Shown: positions 44,401 through 59,000, counted from the first letter of the stretch. The stretch is DNA of 64,000 nt from Conus ventricosus (GCA_018398815.1 CM031612.1:3943508-4007507), one strand, 5' to 3'. The notes: a model not told the origin generated them from the letters alone. Program-made: numbers and translations.

Positions 44401-44601
44401 AGGACTTAAGGAGTGAGTCCTAGGTAAATACCTTGGAACTGTTTTCTTCATTGTTTTTCTCATCTCTGTTAGGTCATAATCGCATAGATCTTTTCTTCTT
44501 CAAACAAGAACAGCTGTTGCTGCCTCTGTGTGGTGTGTGTGCATGTGTATTATGTTTTATGTGTCTGTCTGCGCTTGTGTGTGTGTGCTTGCACGCACAC
44601 G

Positions 44602-44604
<3 letters not shown>

Positions 44605-44663
<59 letters not shown>
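44605..44663 (+). repeat. CA microsatellite
   Basis: About 28 uninterrupted CA units preceded by GT-rich sequence. Confidence 0.97.
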
Positions 44664-44667
<4 letters not shown>

Positions 44668-44800
44668 TCACACTCTTGCAGGGAGAGAGAGTTTTAAATC
44701 AAAAACGCCTGCTTTTTGAGCAAAAATTAATCTGTTGCCCTGTGTTTGTGTTGTATACAATAACATCTTACTATTTTCTCACTTCTAACTAGTAATCACA

Positions 44801-44866
44801 GCCCTGATGTGGCCCTTTGCGGTCGGCTGGGCTATAAGCAACATTATCTTATCTTATCCAGTAATC
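44801..44866 (-). mobile_element. Solitary LINE 3' tail
   Basis: An inverted match to 49644-49704: AGCCCTGATGTGGCCC, TTTGCGGTCGGCTGGGC and TATAAGCAACATTATCTTATC. In the other copy this sequence follows the stop codon of a LINE carboxyl end, so here it is a heavily 5'-truncated insertion of the same family. Confidence 0.8.
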
Positions 44867-45304
44867 ATTGTTGTCAATTTAATATTGCATAACTGGGACA
44901 GTAAACTCTTGGTTCAGAATTGAATAAACTAAGTATTAATATCTGATTTGTGTATACATAATTTACTCGAAGAAGACCATCAATGATCCAATTATCTCTT
45001 TGCCCATTCCTGTTAAATTGCCTAATTGCTGTGTTCATAATTGGATCTTTCATGAATTATGATTAGCTAATGCATTATTGAGTTTGTATGCATCAGGTGA
45101 TCATATACATATACCACAATGCATTTATCAAGTGAATAATATGTTTTGATATATATAGTTGTTACTTTTGTTTAAAGTCCTGATTTTATTGATGCAGTTA
45201 TTCATCGTTCACTTTATTGATGCTTAATGGAGATCGTCTGGTAAGGATGATCAGTCCTGTTTATGGTGTCATTTCTATTTGTAGCATTGTTTATACTTTT
45301 ACAG
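44867..45304 (+). other. AT-rich region upstream of the oxidase start codon
   Basis: No coding motif. A polypyrimidine stretch followed by ACTTTTACAG at 45295-45304 makes a plausible 3' splice site 26 bp before the ATG. The start codon may therefore sit in an internal exon, with a non-coding first exon further upstream. Confidence 0.45.
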
Positions 45305-45330
45305 TTTGTTGAAAAAGCGCTGCACACAAA

Positions 45331-45523
45331 ATGGTACGCATAGCCGTCATCGGTGCTGGTATTGTGGGACTGGCCAGTGCAGTCAACGTCCAAAAGTTGC
45401 TTCCCAGCGCCCGCATCACCATCATAGCAGACAAGTTCGAAAAGGACACCACAAGCAGTGGTGCTGGGGGATTGTATCGGCCAACCAGCCATTGGTCAAA
45501 GGGGTGCCTCCAGAGACCATCAA
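45331..45523 (+). CDS. Oxidase exon 1 (start codon, FAD-binding fold)
   Basis: The ATG at 45331 is followed by [20 protein letters not shown], a dinucleotide-fold GxGxxG, then [19 protein letters not shown] and LYRPTSH. After that the family-type sequence [10 protein letters not shown] is one base out of frame (loss of one base near 45492 in CCATTGGTC). The donor is CAA|GTGAGT at 45524. The exon ends in phase 2 when the lost base is counted. The ATG is the natural start because the fold begins three residues later, as in other family members. Confidence 0.9.
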
Positions 45524-48500
45524 GTGAGTATACACTTTGGGGAGAGTCAGAATCTGAAGTTGGTTGTGTCAGTGTTTCAGATCCATCTCAAAGCAAGGTG
45601 TTTTCATAATCATAGCCCTTTTTTTAGTTTTTTGTTTTGTTTTCTTTGTTTTAGAAAACTAGGAGATAATCATACTGCCAGCAAGAATTGAAAAGGATTT
45701 GTTTTGTTTTCTTTGTTTTAGAAAACTAGGAGATAATTCATACTGCCAGCAAGAATGAAAAGGATACAGATTCAACTGAAATGAGCGACCTTTTTTAAAT
45801 GCTGAAAGTTTCAGTTTCTTCACCGTTATCGACACTTCTATTTTCAGGCAAGGTACCTTTGAAAGGGAGCATACTTTATGAATTTGAAACTTGACTTGGA
45901 CGCCGTCAGTATATCATATGTAAAAGGAGCAGAGGCCAAACTGCGTTCATCGAGAGAGTGTTTGTCCTCATGAATGACTCATTTGACTCACCGTTTTGTG
46001 GGCTATGGGGAAAAAATCAAGTCTTTCAAATTTGATGAACCTGATGAAATTGTTAAAGCTGCATTCCTCCACAACCGATCATCAGCATGTGATGAGACCT
46101 AGGACTAGGAGAAATAATGTAGTTTGTAATTTTACCTTTTCATTATTTTTTGGTACTTGATTTTGAAGCTTCAAAGAATACTACTCCCTTAAAAGAAAAC
46201 ACTGAATGCATTTGCATGTCTTCATTGTCGATAATTCTAGGTGGCGTTTTGTTGTTAGGAAGGGTGATGTTCTTTAAAACCCTTGACTGCTGAATGAAAT
46301 AGATAATTTTGAATATATTGGCAGTCTTTCCCATGCTGCACATTAATATATATCTAATTATATATTAAATGATGCACAGTAGTTCCAATCTGGGAACAAC
46401 TTTTTCCTTGTGTGTAAGCCTCTGGAGGTTTTTGATTTTGCCATTGTGACAAGCAGGGGTAGCAGGCGTGGTCCTCAAGGGAAGGACTCGGAATGTTTTC
46501 TCTATTAGAATTGTAGAGTGGTTTTCATATCAACATTTCACCTCCACCCTCTCTGTACTAGTGGTGGAAGGAACAACTTTCCAGTATTAGTCATTGAAAC
46601 TGAAAGAAATGTATGTTTTTTCTTGGGATTAGTGAATACTCAAAAACGGCTTTGGAGGAATCGGGCTTATACACACGGAAGTGCAGATTTATTTCTTCTG
46701 GGTTGATCAGTGAAACTTAACACGGGATCTCAGAGTAGGAGAGATGAATGTTCCTATCTCTGGTTACTCCAGTGTTTATTTATTTATTTTTTTTTTTTGT
46801 TCATTGTAGGACTGATCAGTTTGACAGCCTTCGTAGGACAATGGCGTGGGATTGCTTGATCTCCTTGTTCTGTGCTGTAAGCTACACACCCTGTCTCTGT
46901 TGCCTGTCTGCTCAATGTAGAAAAGAAGGGTGGGGGGTGTGTTAGTCATCATGTGGGTTGGAGGTGGGGTGGGAGGAGGATGTTCTGGAAGGAGACGGTA
47001 TTTCCCACACCTGAAGTGTGAGGTAATGTATTTGAGATCAGGGATGACCACATCACACCTGAAGTGTGAGGTAATGTATTTGAGATCAGGGATGACCACA
47101 TCACACCTGAAGTGTGAGGTAATGTATTTGAGATCAGGGATGACCACATCACACCTGAAGGGGTGAGGTAATGTATTTGAGATCAGGGATGACCACATCA
47201 CACCTGAAGTGTGAGGTATGTATTTGAGGTCAGGGATGACCACATCTCACACCTGAAGTGTGAGGTTATGTATTTGAGGTCAGGGATGACCACATCACAC
47301 ACCTGAAGTGTGAGGTAATGCATTCGAGATCAGGGATGAGCACATCTCACACCTGAAGTGTGAGGTAATGCATTTGAGATCAGGGATGACCACATCACAC
47401 ATGTACCTGAAGTGTGAGGTAATGTATTTGAGATCGGGGATGACCACATCACAACTGAAGTGTGAGGTAATGCATTTGAGATCGGGGATGACCACATCAC
47501 ACCTGAAGTGTGAGGTAATGTATTTGAGATCGGGGATGAGCACATCTCACACCTGAAGTGTGAGGTAATGCATTTGAGATCAGGGATGACCACATCTCAC
47601 ACTGAAGTGTGAGGTAATGCATTTGAGATCGGGGATGAGCACATCTCACACCTGAAGTGTGAGGTAATGCATTTGAGATCAGGGATGACCACATCACACA
47701 CCTGAAGTGTGAGGTAATGCATTTGAGATTAGGGATGACCACATCACACACCTGAAGTGTGAGGTAATGAAATTTGAGATCAGGGATGACCACATCACAC
47801 ACCTGAAGTGTGAGGTAATGCATTTGAGATCAGGGATGACCACATCACACACCTGAAGTGTGAGGTAATGCATTTGAGATCGGGGATGACCACATCTCAC
47901 GCCTGAAGTGTGAGGTAATGTATTTGAGATCGGGGATGACAATCTCTCAGTGTTGATGTTCGTCAGCATTAATGCTAATGAACCAATCTACGATATCCAC
48001 CCTGTGAGACCCATGCAGGCATGGAAGGCAATGAAGCCCAGTTCACGAGAGTCGCATAACATACCTGATGAAGGTGGATCTCTCCCTCCTCGGGGAGGAC
48101 AGTGAGTGAGGGAGTGAAGAGTGGGGATGTCGGCTTACTTTGTAGCAGAGAGGGAGCGTAAGGAAATCCTGTCCCCCTCCACAAGCGATCACCGCACTAT
48201 CGATTAGCAGAGGGAGGAAAGGGGGTGGAGTTGATGACCCGCACTACAGTTTTGTCAAAATTCTCTGGCGCATTGTCATCATCGTCGGACATCTGCCACG
48301 GTATCGGCTTGCATCGAAAGACAGCCAGACAGACAGAGGAGTGAGAGGAGGAGGGGGCTGAGGATGGGGTGAATTCAGGTGAAGGTAGGCATTGAAAAAT
48401 GATGTCATCTGATAACTCTAATTGCAGTTTGAGATGAGAGGGGGAGAGAGGAAGAGAGAAAGGGAGTTTGATGGATGGTTTTGCCTGTCCATTGTCGTGT

Positions 48501-49237
48501 CAGACCCATTGACTGCAGCTGTAAGGATGATTTGGCTTTTGCAGTGCAAATTGTGTCCCTGCAGTGTGGGGACTCTCTCTGCCTTTGAAGTTCCTCTTGA
48601 CTGTTTACTTTCTGTGACTCTGTGTTGTTGTTTTTATCATCTACTTTATTTCTGTCTGTTCTTGCTCATTCATTTCCTCTAGAAAGTTTTTACTCAGTTT
48701 TCTCTTGCCACAATATATAACATGCCAGATTTTTTGTTTTAATCTGTTGGCTGGGTAGTCAAAGTGGAAGCCAGAATGATCCATACTTGCATATACAAGC
48801 ACTGAAAAAGCTGTAAATGCCTCTATATTATCAATGAACAATCATCGTCGGAGAGAATGTTTGGAAAACAGCAGGCTGTTTTATCATGCGTGAAAAAAAA
48901 AGGCCACATTATGCATTGTCAGGTCAACGCCCAGGACTGTTAAAGTTGAGTCAGTTTATTGAATTGCACAACAGGACGTAGACTTACTACATGAGTGTGA
49001 AAAGGAAGCTCAGCGATTGTTGACTGGGGAAATTTTCATGGTCACTAGTACAATATCAACAGTGAAAAGCTCTTCTGTATGTTTTGTATTTAAATCAACC
49101 AAAAAAACAACAACAAAAACAACAACAAATTCCTTGAAAAATGGCACGTGCACTGCTCGCGCGCGCGCGCGCGCGCACACACACACACACCACACACAAC
49201 ACACACACACACACACACCACACACACACACCACACA

Positions 49238-49268
<31 letters not shown>

Positions 49269-49968
49269 CAGATTTTACCAACAGTGCCTTTAGCTTTTGG
49301 AAAAACAAATTTGGTATAGAATTAAACAAGAATATTTGGCAGATCCCTCGCTTGTGTACAAAAGAAACACGACTGAGAGTGCTGCAGTGGAAAATTTGCA
49401 TAACATTTATCCCACTTATATTATGCTATGCAAGATGAAAATACGTTATGATAAAAAATGTTCTAATTGCACTGATGAAATCGATTTTATCGAGCATTTC
49501 TTTTTTGAATGCCCAACTGTTAGATACTTCTGGAAATACATTTGCCAATTTATACTAGTACAGTGCGACATGAGTGTATCCTTATCTCTGGTTGATGCTC
49601 TGTTTGGAAAACAGAAGAGCAACGATATCGATGCAGTGAACAGATAAGATAAGATAATGTTGCTTATAGCCCAGCCGACCGCAAAGGGCCACATCAGGGC
49701 TAAATTAATTATATAATTTTGATAGCAAAAATGTGTGTAAGTATTGCCAAAAAGACAATCAAAATTACCAATGTCCATGATATTTGAAAATCAGTTAAGA
49801 TATCGGAAAATTTAGCATAAAATCACATACACATGCACACAATTTATACATGTTGGCTCACAGGCACTCTCAGAAACATACATGCACACGCTTACATACA
49901 TAACTACGTGTGCATGGTCAAGGACATACACACACACACACACACACATTCACACACGCACACACACA

Positions 49969-50003
<35 letters not shown>

Positions 50004-50055
50004 CACACACACACACACATTCACACACGCACACACACAAACACAACACACACAC

Positions 50056-50124
<69 letters not shown>

Positions 50125-50318
50125 GCACACACACATACGAATATGTTGTCTCGCTTCTGGACCTTCCTCATGTTTTCCTTGTGGATCTCTTTTCTTTCGC
50201 CTCAAGGTCAACCCCATTGGGGACCAGGTCGATTTGCGAGACAATGTGTTCTCCACCCTTGGAAGAGTTTCTCTCTCCTTTGACCCCTTGTTCGGTCACC
50301 CCAGTTGCTGTCCTTGCT

Positions 50319-50349
<31 letters not shown>

Positions 50350-50702
50350 GCGTGACAAGGATTGCTCTTGGGGATGTTCGAGCTTATCCATGAAGGTGCT
50401 CTTGGGGATGTTCGAGCTTATCTATGAAGGTGCGAGGGGGAGTGGATACTCAAACGCTCAATGCAGAAAAGGTTCCCTCCTAAAATATGTTATCACAAAA
50501 ATAAAAAGAGAGGAAGAAAAAATAGGGAGCAGGAAAAAAAGGAAAGAAAAAAAAAAGGAGGAAAAAAAAAGTGTGAGAGGTCAAAAAAGAAAGTAGGGGA
50601 GGCCGGCATTGAGAGAAGGCTCTTCCTTGAATGGATTGAGAAGGATAGATTGATAGATCGATAGATGGGTAGATAGCTTGAGTGATAGACAGACAGACAG
50701 AG

Positions 50703-50733
<31 letters not shown>

Positions 50734-52152
50734 GAGATGTATGGAGAGATAGAGAGATGGGGAGTTAGGTTGGAGTGATAGGGAGGGAGTGGGGGAAGGA
50801 GGGAGGGGAGGTGTTGGCAGATAGCGGGGGGAGGATGACGGTAAGAGGTAAGAGGGAGGGATAGAGTCCGAGAGAGAGAATGTTTTTTATATTTTATTGT
50901 TTGTATATGTCCCTATGTATATGTGTATGTGTGTGTGAGCGCGCGCGTATGCGCGTGTGTGCGTGTGTGGATGTGTGCGCAAACGTTTTGAGAGTGAGTG
51001 AATTTGATTTAGAGGGTGGGAGAGTCTGGGGATAGGCAGGTGATGAGGGTTGGGAAGCTAATAGATGAACAGGGAGGTTGGCATTGAGGTGAAGACGAGA
51101 TTTTGGTGATAGAGTGGGAGGGGTGGGGTGGGTGTGGGGGTGAGCTTTTTGTTTTTTTTTTGGGTGGGGGATCTATAAAGAGGTGAAGAGAAAGATGATG
51201 TAGGCTTAGTTGATAAACTAAACCGATTCTAATAACTTCAGTATCGTAGTATTTTTCATAATTCCACCTTCTGGTTACCCAAACCCTATTATGTTTGAAA
51301 TCCAGTGATTGCCAGGTTTAAGTCCCTCCTGTCCAAATTCAAAGAAAGCGAAAGATTTCTTCTTTACAACATAGAGCCTAATCTCGATGTAGGTCTCTCT
51401 GATAGACCGGGAATGTGGTGGGGAAAAAAAAAACAACAAAAAAACCCAACAGTGAGTTGCAAATTAAAATTGAAACTGAACTGTCATGGTTAGTTGGTTT
51501 CTTTGTTGTTGTTGTTTTGAGGGGGAAGGTTACTGTTTATTTTTTTATTTTTTCCCCCCCATTATTGCTGTATGTACTTCACACAGTCATCGGATGGGAG
51601 CAGTTGGGAACATGAATGTCTGGTTGTTGTCAGGGCGTGGGTGAAGGACACCTGGGACTATTACTCCACCTGGCCATGTCACCAGAGGCCAAGGACTCCG
51701 GCCACAGGCTAGTGCCTGGCTTTGTGGTGTCTGACGACATTTCCTTCGTGCAGGTGACTCTCTTCTGTCTGCTTCATCAAACCATACAAACAAACAAACA
51801 AACAAACAAACAAACAAACAAAAAACAAACCAAAAAAAAAAGAGAGAGAGAGAGAGAAAAAATAGTGGGTGCTGGGGGTGGGTCTCTCTCAGTCAAGTTC
51901 CCTGATAGCCGTCAGGAGAATGCCTTAGTTGGTGATGTCCCGTATTTGTGGGATCTATCTTTCTGAGGTGACAAGTGGGTCCCATGGGTAGCAGGCATTT
52001 ATCAACAGGCACCAGAAAATCTCCATGATTTGCCAGCGTTGCAGCTTCTCTTCTCGTGGAGTGGATTGTCACGGGAACCCTGATAGATCACCATCCCTGC
52101 ACATGAGTGTTAGTATTTGTCAAGAACAGGTGTATATATATATATCACGTGT

Positions 52153-52184
<32 letters not shown>

Positions 52185-55159
52185 TCATGTGAAATGTGTA
52201 AGGGACCATAGCTTTAGAGAAAGGGTGTGTATGTATCTTTATGTCAGCACACCTCATGAATTCGCCACGTTTTTCAGAGTTTGTGTACTTTACAACTGAT
52301 GCACTTTTTTGACACTGTTCCTATCTTGTTTACTTCAGGTAAGGATGATGTAGAAGATGGTTATGAGCACTCTCTCAGCATTCCAACTTTCATCCACGCC
52401 TAGGTGACACCATTGAGGCCTGCACTGCCTTGCAGAAGCAACATTGCCACTAAATCTTGCCAGTGAATTATACTCATGCGGTGATGTCACTGTTGTGGAC
52501 ACCACTTGCACACAGACGTCTGACACGCATGTGTGACAAGTGATCCATGCACTTGCTTCATGCATGCACAACTGTAACTCGCTCTCCGTCAATCCTCTCC
52601 CCCCTTCCAACACACACCTGCATGCGTCCTTCCCCCCCCTCCCCTCCCCTTCCCTCCCTCAGTCACAGCCCATCCACTCTCTCTCCACCACTGAAACATG
52701 GTTTGGCACGAACAGGAGCTCAGGAGAGAGACGGAGGGGCAGTAGGGGAGGGAAGGGTGGACAGTGGCTGGCATGGATGTGTGATTCGTGGGGCTTGTGA
52801 ATGGTGGAGCACACGGTGTTCAGTTTTTCCCTTCAATGCTGGGTTTTTCACATCCTTGTGGCCTCAGATCAGGGAACTAAATTTTGCGCAAATTTAAAGA
52901 TGTTCAAATCCCAGACCCTTTGTATCAGTTGCCAAAACATTAAAATCAGCAAAAATGTGTCCATTTGTAAGAGAACATACAGACTATGCATGGTGTCTAA
53001 GAGATTGGTTGGGAAAGAAAAGAAGAAGAAAAAAAAAGAAAAAAAGAGAGAGAGAAACCTAGTAGTGGAAAAAAAATTTTCCGCTTTTTTTTTTTTTTTT
53101 TTGGCAGATGAGGAGGACAGTGTGAAGCACCAAAAAATGAAGAGATGGATTTTGGCCTTAGGAAAAAAAAAAAAAAGGAAAAAAACAAAGAAGAAAAAAG
53201 TATTAAAAAAAAATAAATAAATTTAAAAAAATCACCACCTTAGGTGCTCCATTGATCCGAGAACTGATGCCACACACAAAAAAAAAAGTGTGTTCAAATA
53301 CTTAAGGAGCAATTTGGCTTTTATGTATAGGTAGTGCTTCCGACTGTTTAAGAGATCATTGTCCGTTTCTGTTTTTCTATCATAAATAGTTAACTGTGAT
53401 GCTGCAGAAACCGGTGTACGAGAACATTGTGTTCAACTTCAAGCTGCTCACCCCTGAAGAGATGAAGAGACTCAAGTTCCCTTTCAAGTAAGTGTTGACA
53501 CACCAGCCAACCAGTTTCCACACTCCTGCAGAGAGAAGAGCGAGATGAGGGCGGGGTGTGTGTGTTGAGGGGAGTGGGGAGTAAAGACTTTCACGACCTT
53601 TGAAGTGGGGGGGGGATGGATTTTGTGACAACCTGAGACTGAAAGTTCCCGTTGCATTGCTGGCACTGGTGCCAAACTGAGCGGTGCAGGAGCAAAGCCA
53701 CTTGTGCTGAAGACTAAAGTATTTTAAAAAAAAAAAAAAAAAAATGGTGCAAACATGTTACATTGTCCGCTTTTGAAATAACTAGGAATGCACAGTGGGA
53801 AGAAAGCATATGTGCATGTTGGTGCATGGAAATGATCTGTTCCCTGAAATATCGAATATCAGAGGATGGAGAGAGAAGTGGAAAGAGAGCATATGTGCAT
53901 GTTGGTGCATGGAAATAATCTGTTCCTGAAATCGAATATCAGAGGATGGAGAGAGAGGTGGAAAGAGAGCATATGTGCATGTTGGTGCATGGAAATAATC
54001 TGTTCCTGAAAATCGATATCAGAGGATGGAGAGAGAGGTGGAAAGAGAGCATATGTGCATGTTGGTGCATGGAAATGATGTGTTCCTGAAATATCAGAGG
54101 ATGGAGAGAGAAGTGGAAAGAGAGCATATGTGCATGTTGGTGCATGGAAATAATCTGTTCCCTGAAATATCGAATATCAGAGGATGGAGAGAGAAGTGGA
54201 AAGAGAGCATATGTGCATGTTGGTGCATGGAAATATCTGTTCCTTGAAATATCAGAGGATGAGAGAGAAGTGGAAAGAGAGCATATGTGCATGTTGGTGC
54301 ATGGAAATAATCTGTTCCTTGAAATATCAGAGGATGGAGAGAGAAGTGGAAAGAGAGCATATGTGCATGTTGGTGCATGGAAATAATCTGTTCCTTGAAA
54401 TATCAGAGGATGGAAGAGCTGGGAGAAGTGGAAGAGAGAGCATATGTGCATGTTGGTGCATGGAAATAATCTGTTCCTTGAAATAATTCAGAGGATGGAG
54501 AGAGAGTGGAAAGAGAGCATATGTGCATGTTGGTGCATGGAAATAATCTGTTCCCTGAAATATCAAATATCAGAGGATGGAGAGAGAGGTGAAAGAGAGC
54601 ATATGTGCATGTTGGTGCATAGAAATATCTGTTCCTTGAATATCAGAGGATGAGAGAGAGTGGAAAGAGAGCATATGTGCATGTTGGTGCATGGAAATAA
54701 TCTGTTCCCTGAAATATCAAATATCGAGGATGGAGAGAGAGGTGAAAGAAGAGAGCATATGTGCATGTTGGTGCATGGAAATAATCTGTTCCTGAGTATA
54801 GAGGTGGAAAAGGAAAGAGAGCATATGTGCATGTTGGTGCATGGAAATAATCTGTTCCTTGAAATATCGAATATCAGAGGATGGAGAGAGAGTGGAAAGA
54901 GAGCATATGTGCATGTTGGTGCATGGAAATGATGTGTTCCCTGAAATATCGAATATCAGAGGATGGAGAGAGAGGTGGAGGGGGATAAATTGATTGTGTT
55001 GGTATTGAGTCTGAACATGCACTTATATACACGAACACATGCATTCGTACATATATGTATACGTATAGATGCATGGTATACTCTCAGAACACACACACTG
55101 TACACGGGCATGCACACTCACACTCGCCAAACACACACACACACCACCACACACTCACA

Positions 55160-55219
<60 letters not shown>

Positions 55220-55874
55220 CACACACCACACACACACAAAGATTCAAAGATTTAATCCTGTGACCCCTTTTGGGGCATGGAGGACTTGAAACAAAATAAA
55301 CAAATGTAAATGAAACACATCCAACACCCAAAAATTTTCCCAATTATTAACACACTGGATATAATGTTACACAACTTTACTAAGTTTTAAAAACAGAGCA
55401 TAAAGCATAGAGCACACAGAACACATAAACTATGCAGAGTAAAACGCCAGCCATTGTGAATGGTTGCAGATACGGGTCAACCTTTGTCACGGTGATCACG
55501 CAGCCCAAAAAGTTCATGCCCTATTTGATGAGACAGTAAGTAGCTGACGCCCACTGTTTCTTTTTCCCCCTCTCTAGATTGTCTGGCGCTGGCTTTGTCT
55601 GACTGTCCTCCCATGCCCACAACTGTCCTCCCCCCTCTCTCTCTCTGTCTGTCTTCTACTCGCTCTTGCTGTGTTATCAGAGAAGATTATTTGATGACGG
55701 GCAGCAGAAGTTCAAGTGCCAGTGTGCTACTTTTCAGACATGAAGTGTACGCTTCACCTCATTTCTTTAAAGCCAGGGTCAGAAAGTGTGACAAAGTTGC
55801 AGTTTTATGAGTGTGATGACTTAAGTGCTTGTCACTGCCCCTGACTTGCTCTTGGCCGACGACTGCACATTGAA

Positions 55875-55921
<47 letters not shown>

Positions 55922-56009
55922 ACACACATTTATACGCACCACACACATTTATACGCACGCACACACATTTATACGCACGCACACACACACACACACGCAC
56001 ACACACACA

Positions 56010-56048
<39 letters not shown>

Positions 56049-59000
56049 GCACACACACACACACACACACACATTTATACACACGCACACACACGTACAC
56101 GCACAGACTGCTTCACCAAAGCCTGTGACGACTTTGGTCTCACAATCAGCACGAAGAAAACTAGAGTGCTACGTCAGCAACCTCCTGCAATCCCCTCTAT
56201 GATCAAATCCGGAGTGAAAGACTTTGACACAAGGCGAGTGGAGGCACAGGAGCAAAAACATCAGTTTGGGAAAAACAAGAGCTAGCACCACCTTTCAGCC
56301 TGGCTCACCTCCTCGTCTGCCCTGTCCACACTGCAACAGACTGTTCAGTGCAAGGGTCAGCTTGATCAGCCATCTTCATGCATACACCACCACCCAGTGA
56401 TAGCAGAAGTCGTGGTCATCTTCGCCCTCAAAGGACAGACACCTCTTGACAACAGAGACTGAAATTAATCATGTCAAGGACATGACCATGCCTAGTCAAG
56501 ACCTTTCTTTGAAACGGTTTGAACAAGAAGCTTATCTACAACCCCTTCTATACTGTCACATTACTACAGTGGCTTTTGGTAGTATGAATGTCATGCTGGT
56601 TTTGTTCATGAGTGTAAATATAGGCAAGCCGGTTTCTGTGTGTCTGTATCTGCATGCGTATGTGTTTGTGTGTGTGTTGTGTGTGGTGTGTGTGGTGTGT
56701 GTGTGTGGTGTGTGTGTGTGTGTAGGTAGAGTAAGGGGGAACTAGGTGTGTGGATGTACACACACATATATATTATGAGTTGCTTAATGAGACATAAAAG
56801 GAGTTTCACTGATAATTGTAAAATGTGTGTAAGATTCCTGAACGTGAATGAAACCGTGGGAGAGTGAAGCTTTAGTTTCTCTGTATGACATGCTTGGAAT
56901 CTTGTGTCATCCACTCTGCATAATTTCCTTCTCAGTCTCTGCCTGAGGATAAAAACAACTTTAATTAGAAAGCATATCTGGTTCAGCAAGCATTCCTCCG
57001 AACTATGATGTCAGCTTTGTTTATTGAGTATGAGGATTGTAGCTTGACAGGGAGGCATCTGTGTGTGTGTGAGGAGGGTGGAGGGAGGGAGAGTATGGGT
57101 CATAGCAGGAAGAATGGTTTGAATGTGTAATTGACTGGAGTGAAAGGTGAAACCACATATGGGTCATAGCAGGAAGAATGGTTGAATGTGTAATTGACTG
57201 GAGTGAAAGGTGAAACCACATATGGGTCATACGAGAAGAATGGTTTGGATGTGTGATTGACTGGAGTGAAAGGTGAAACCACATATAGGTCATAGCAGGA
57301 AGAATGGTTTGGATGTGTATTGACTGGAGTGAAAGGTGAAACCACATATAGGTCATAGCAGGAAGAATGGTTTGGATGTGTAATTGACTGAGTGAAAGGT
57401 GAAACACATATGGGTCATAGCAGGAAGAATGTTTGGATGTGTGATTGACTGGAGTGAAAGGTGAAACACATATGGGTCATAGCAGGAAGAATGGTTTGGA
57501 TGTGTGATTGACTGGAGTGAAAGGTGAACCACATATAGGTCATAGCAGGAAGAATGGTTTGGATGTGTGATTGACTGGAGTGAAAGGTGAAACCACATAT
57601 AGGTCATAGCAGGACGAATGGTTTGGATGTGTGATTGACTGGAGTGAAAGGTGAAACCACATATGGGTCATAGCAGGAAGAATGGTTTGGATGTGTAATT
57701 GACTGGAGTGAAAGGTGAAACCACAGAGCACTGAGTTGCTGGTGCCATTTAATGTGCTTGAGAAATTCTGTGTGTTATTGTTGGTAGTATTATCATTATT
57801 TTTTGTAAGATTTTGCAGTAAGTGTATATCTTAAATGTTGCGTTTGTATAGCAGACTCAGTTAACTCTGTTCACTACATATAATTTGAGATGAAGCTTAA
57901 GGGTGTATTGCTATTTTCACTGAACTTGCTTGCACATACATGCTAGATGTTCTGTATATGTGTTGCAGATTTAGAGAAAGAGGAGGGACAGTAGAATTCC
58001 GAACTGTCAACAGAATCGAAGAGGTTTGCTTTTTTGGAGATGCTTTCTAGTGTGGTCCACTTTGAAATAAGTGAGGATGAATCAATGTTTTCCATGTTAT
58101 GTCATATGATGTGCAAATGTTTTCTATGTACCATAGTAAGTGTAGATTTGCACAGTCTTGTCTCTACTGCCATTTGAACTGAATTATGTCTTCTTTGATC
58201 TGAGATCATAGTTCGCTAAGGTATTGAAAAGATGTGGAGGCTGGTTGTTTCTCTTGTCATTTTCTTCCGAGTGGCTGATTTGATCACATTTGTTGATCTG
58301 TTTTATTCGTCATCTTGTTCATTTGTTTGCTTCGATGGTTGTTTGTAGTGGATTACAAAGCAGTGATTTCCATTCTCATGTTTTATTTCATGTTATGAAA
58401 CACCAAATCTACAGCAAACTCAGTCGTGGCAACCAGTTGTAAAGCCAGCTGGCTCATGATGTGCCATCAAATTCAGTGTCCAGGTCAATAGAGTTCAAAG
58501 CATCAGCTGTCACATGAAGCTCAACAAGTATACTACAAATTACTTCACACAGTAAAATATGCTTTAGTGATAAAGATGAATTGAGATGATTGTCGTTCAT
58601 ATGATTGATTACTTTTTCTTATGTAGAAGCAGTTCCTTCTTTCAAGCACTGCTGGACACATGTTGAAAGCGCCCAGAACTGTTTTTCAGTACAGCGATTC
58701 ATGATACTTACAGCGGCCATGTTTTAAAAAAATCAAGTGGTCAAGACACAAATCTTTTATGTGCACTTTCTCTTCCACAGAAGTTTGCAAGCCACGCAGG
58801 TGGTGGGTTTGTAGAAGAAGTAGATTGGACAGGAGGAAGGGGGAGAATACTGAAACTTGTTCCTCTTGGTCCAACCCAAATCTCACCCCCACCCCCCAAA
58901 ACGCCTTCAGGGTTTGGTGATCTGGGCATCCTTGCTTGATGTTCCTTGATATTTGTGTTCTGAAAGGTTTCCAGGCCTTTGCTGAAGTGTGCGTGCGTGT

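Noticed and set aside
47007..47965. CRISPR-like regular array
   Set aside because: Units are contiguous with no unique spacers, and the setting is an animal intron.
49833..50393. His/Thr-rich plus-strand and Cys/Val-rich minus-strand frames over CA/GT tracts (also at 36.7-37.5, 44.5, 49.1, 55.1 and 55.8-56.2 kb)
   Set aside because: Dinucleotide repeats open several frames at once; nothing else supports a protein.
53939..54932. Frames with repeated [10 protein letters not shown] or HMCMLVHGN words
   Set aside because: Pure products of the 70-83-bp minisatellite.
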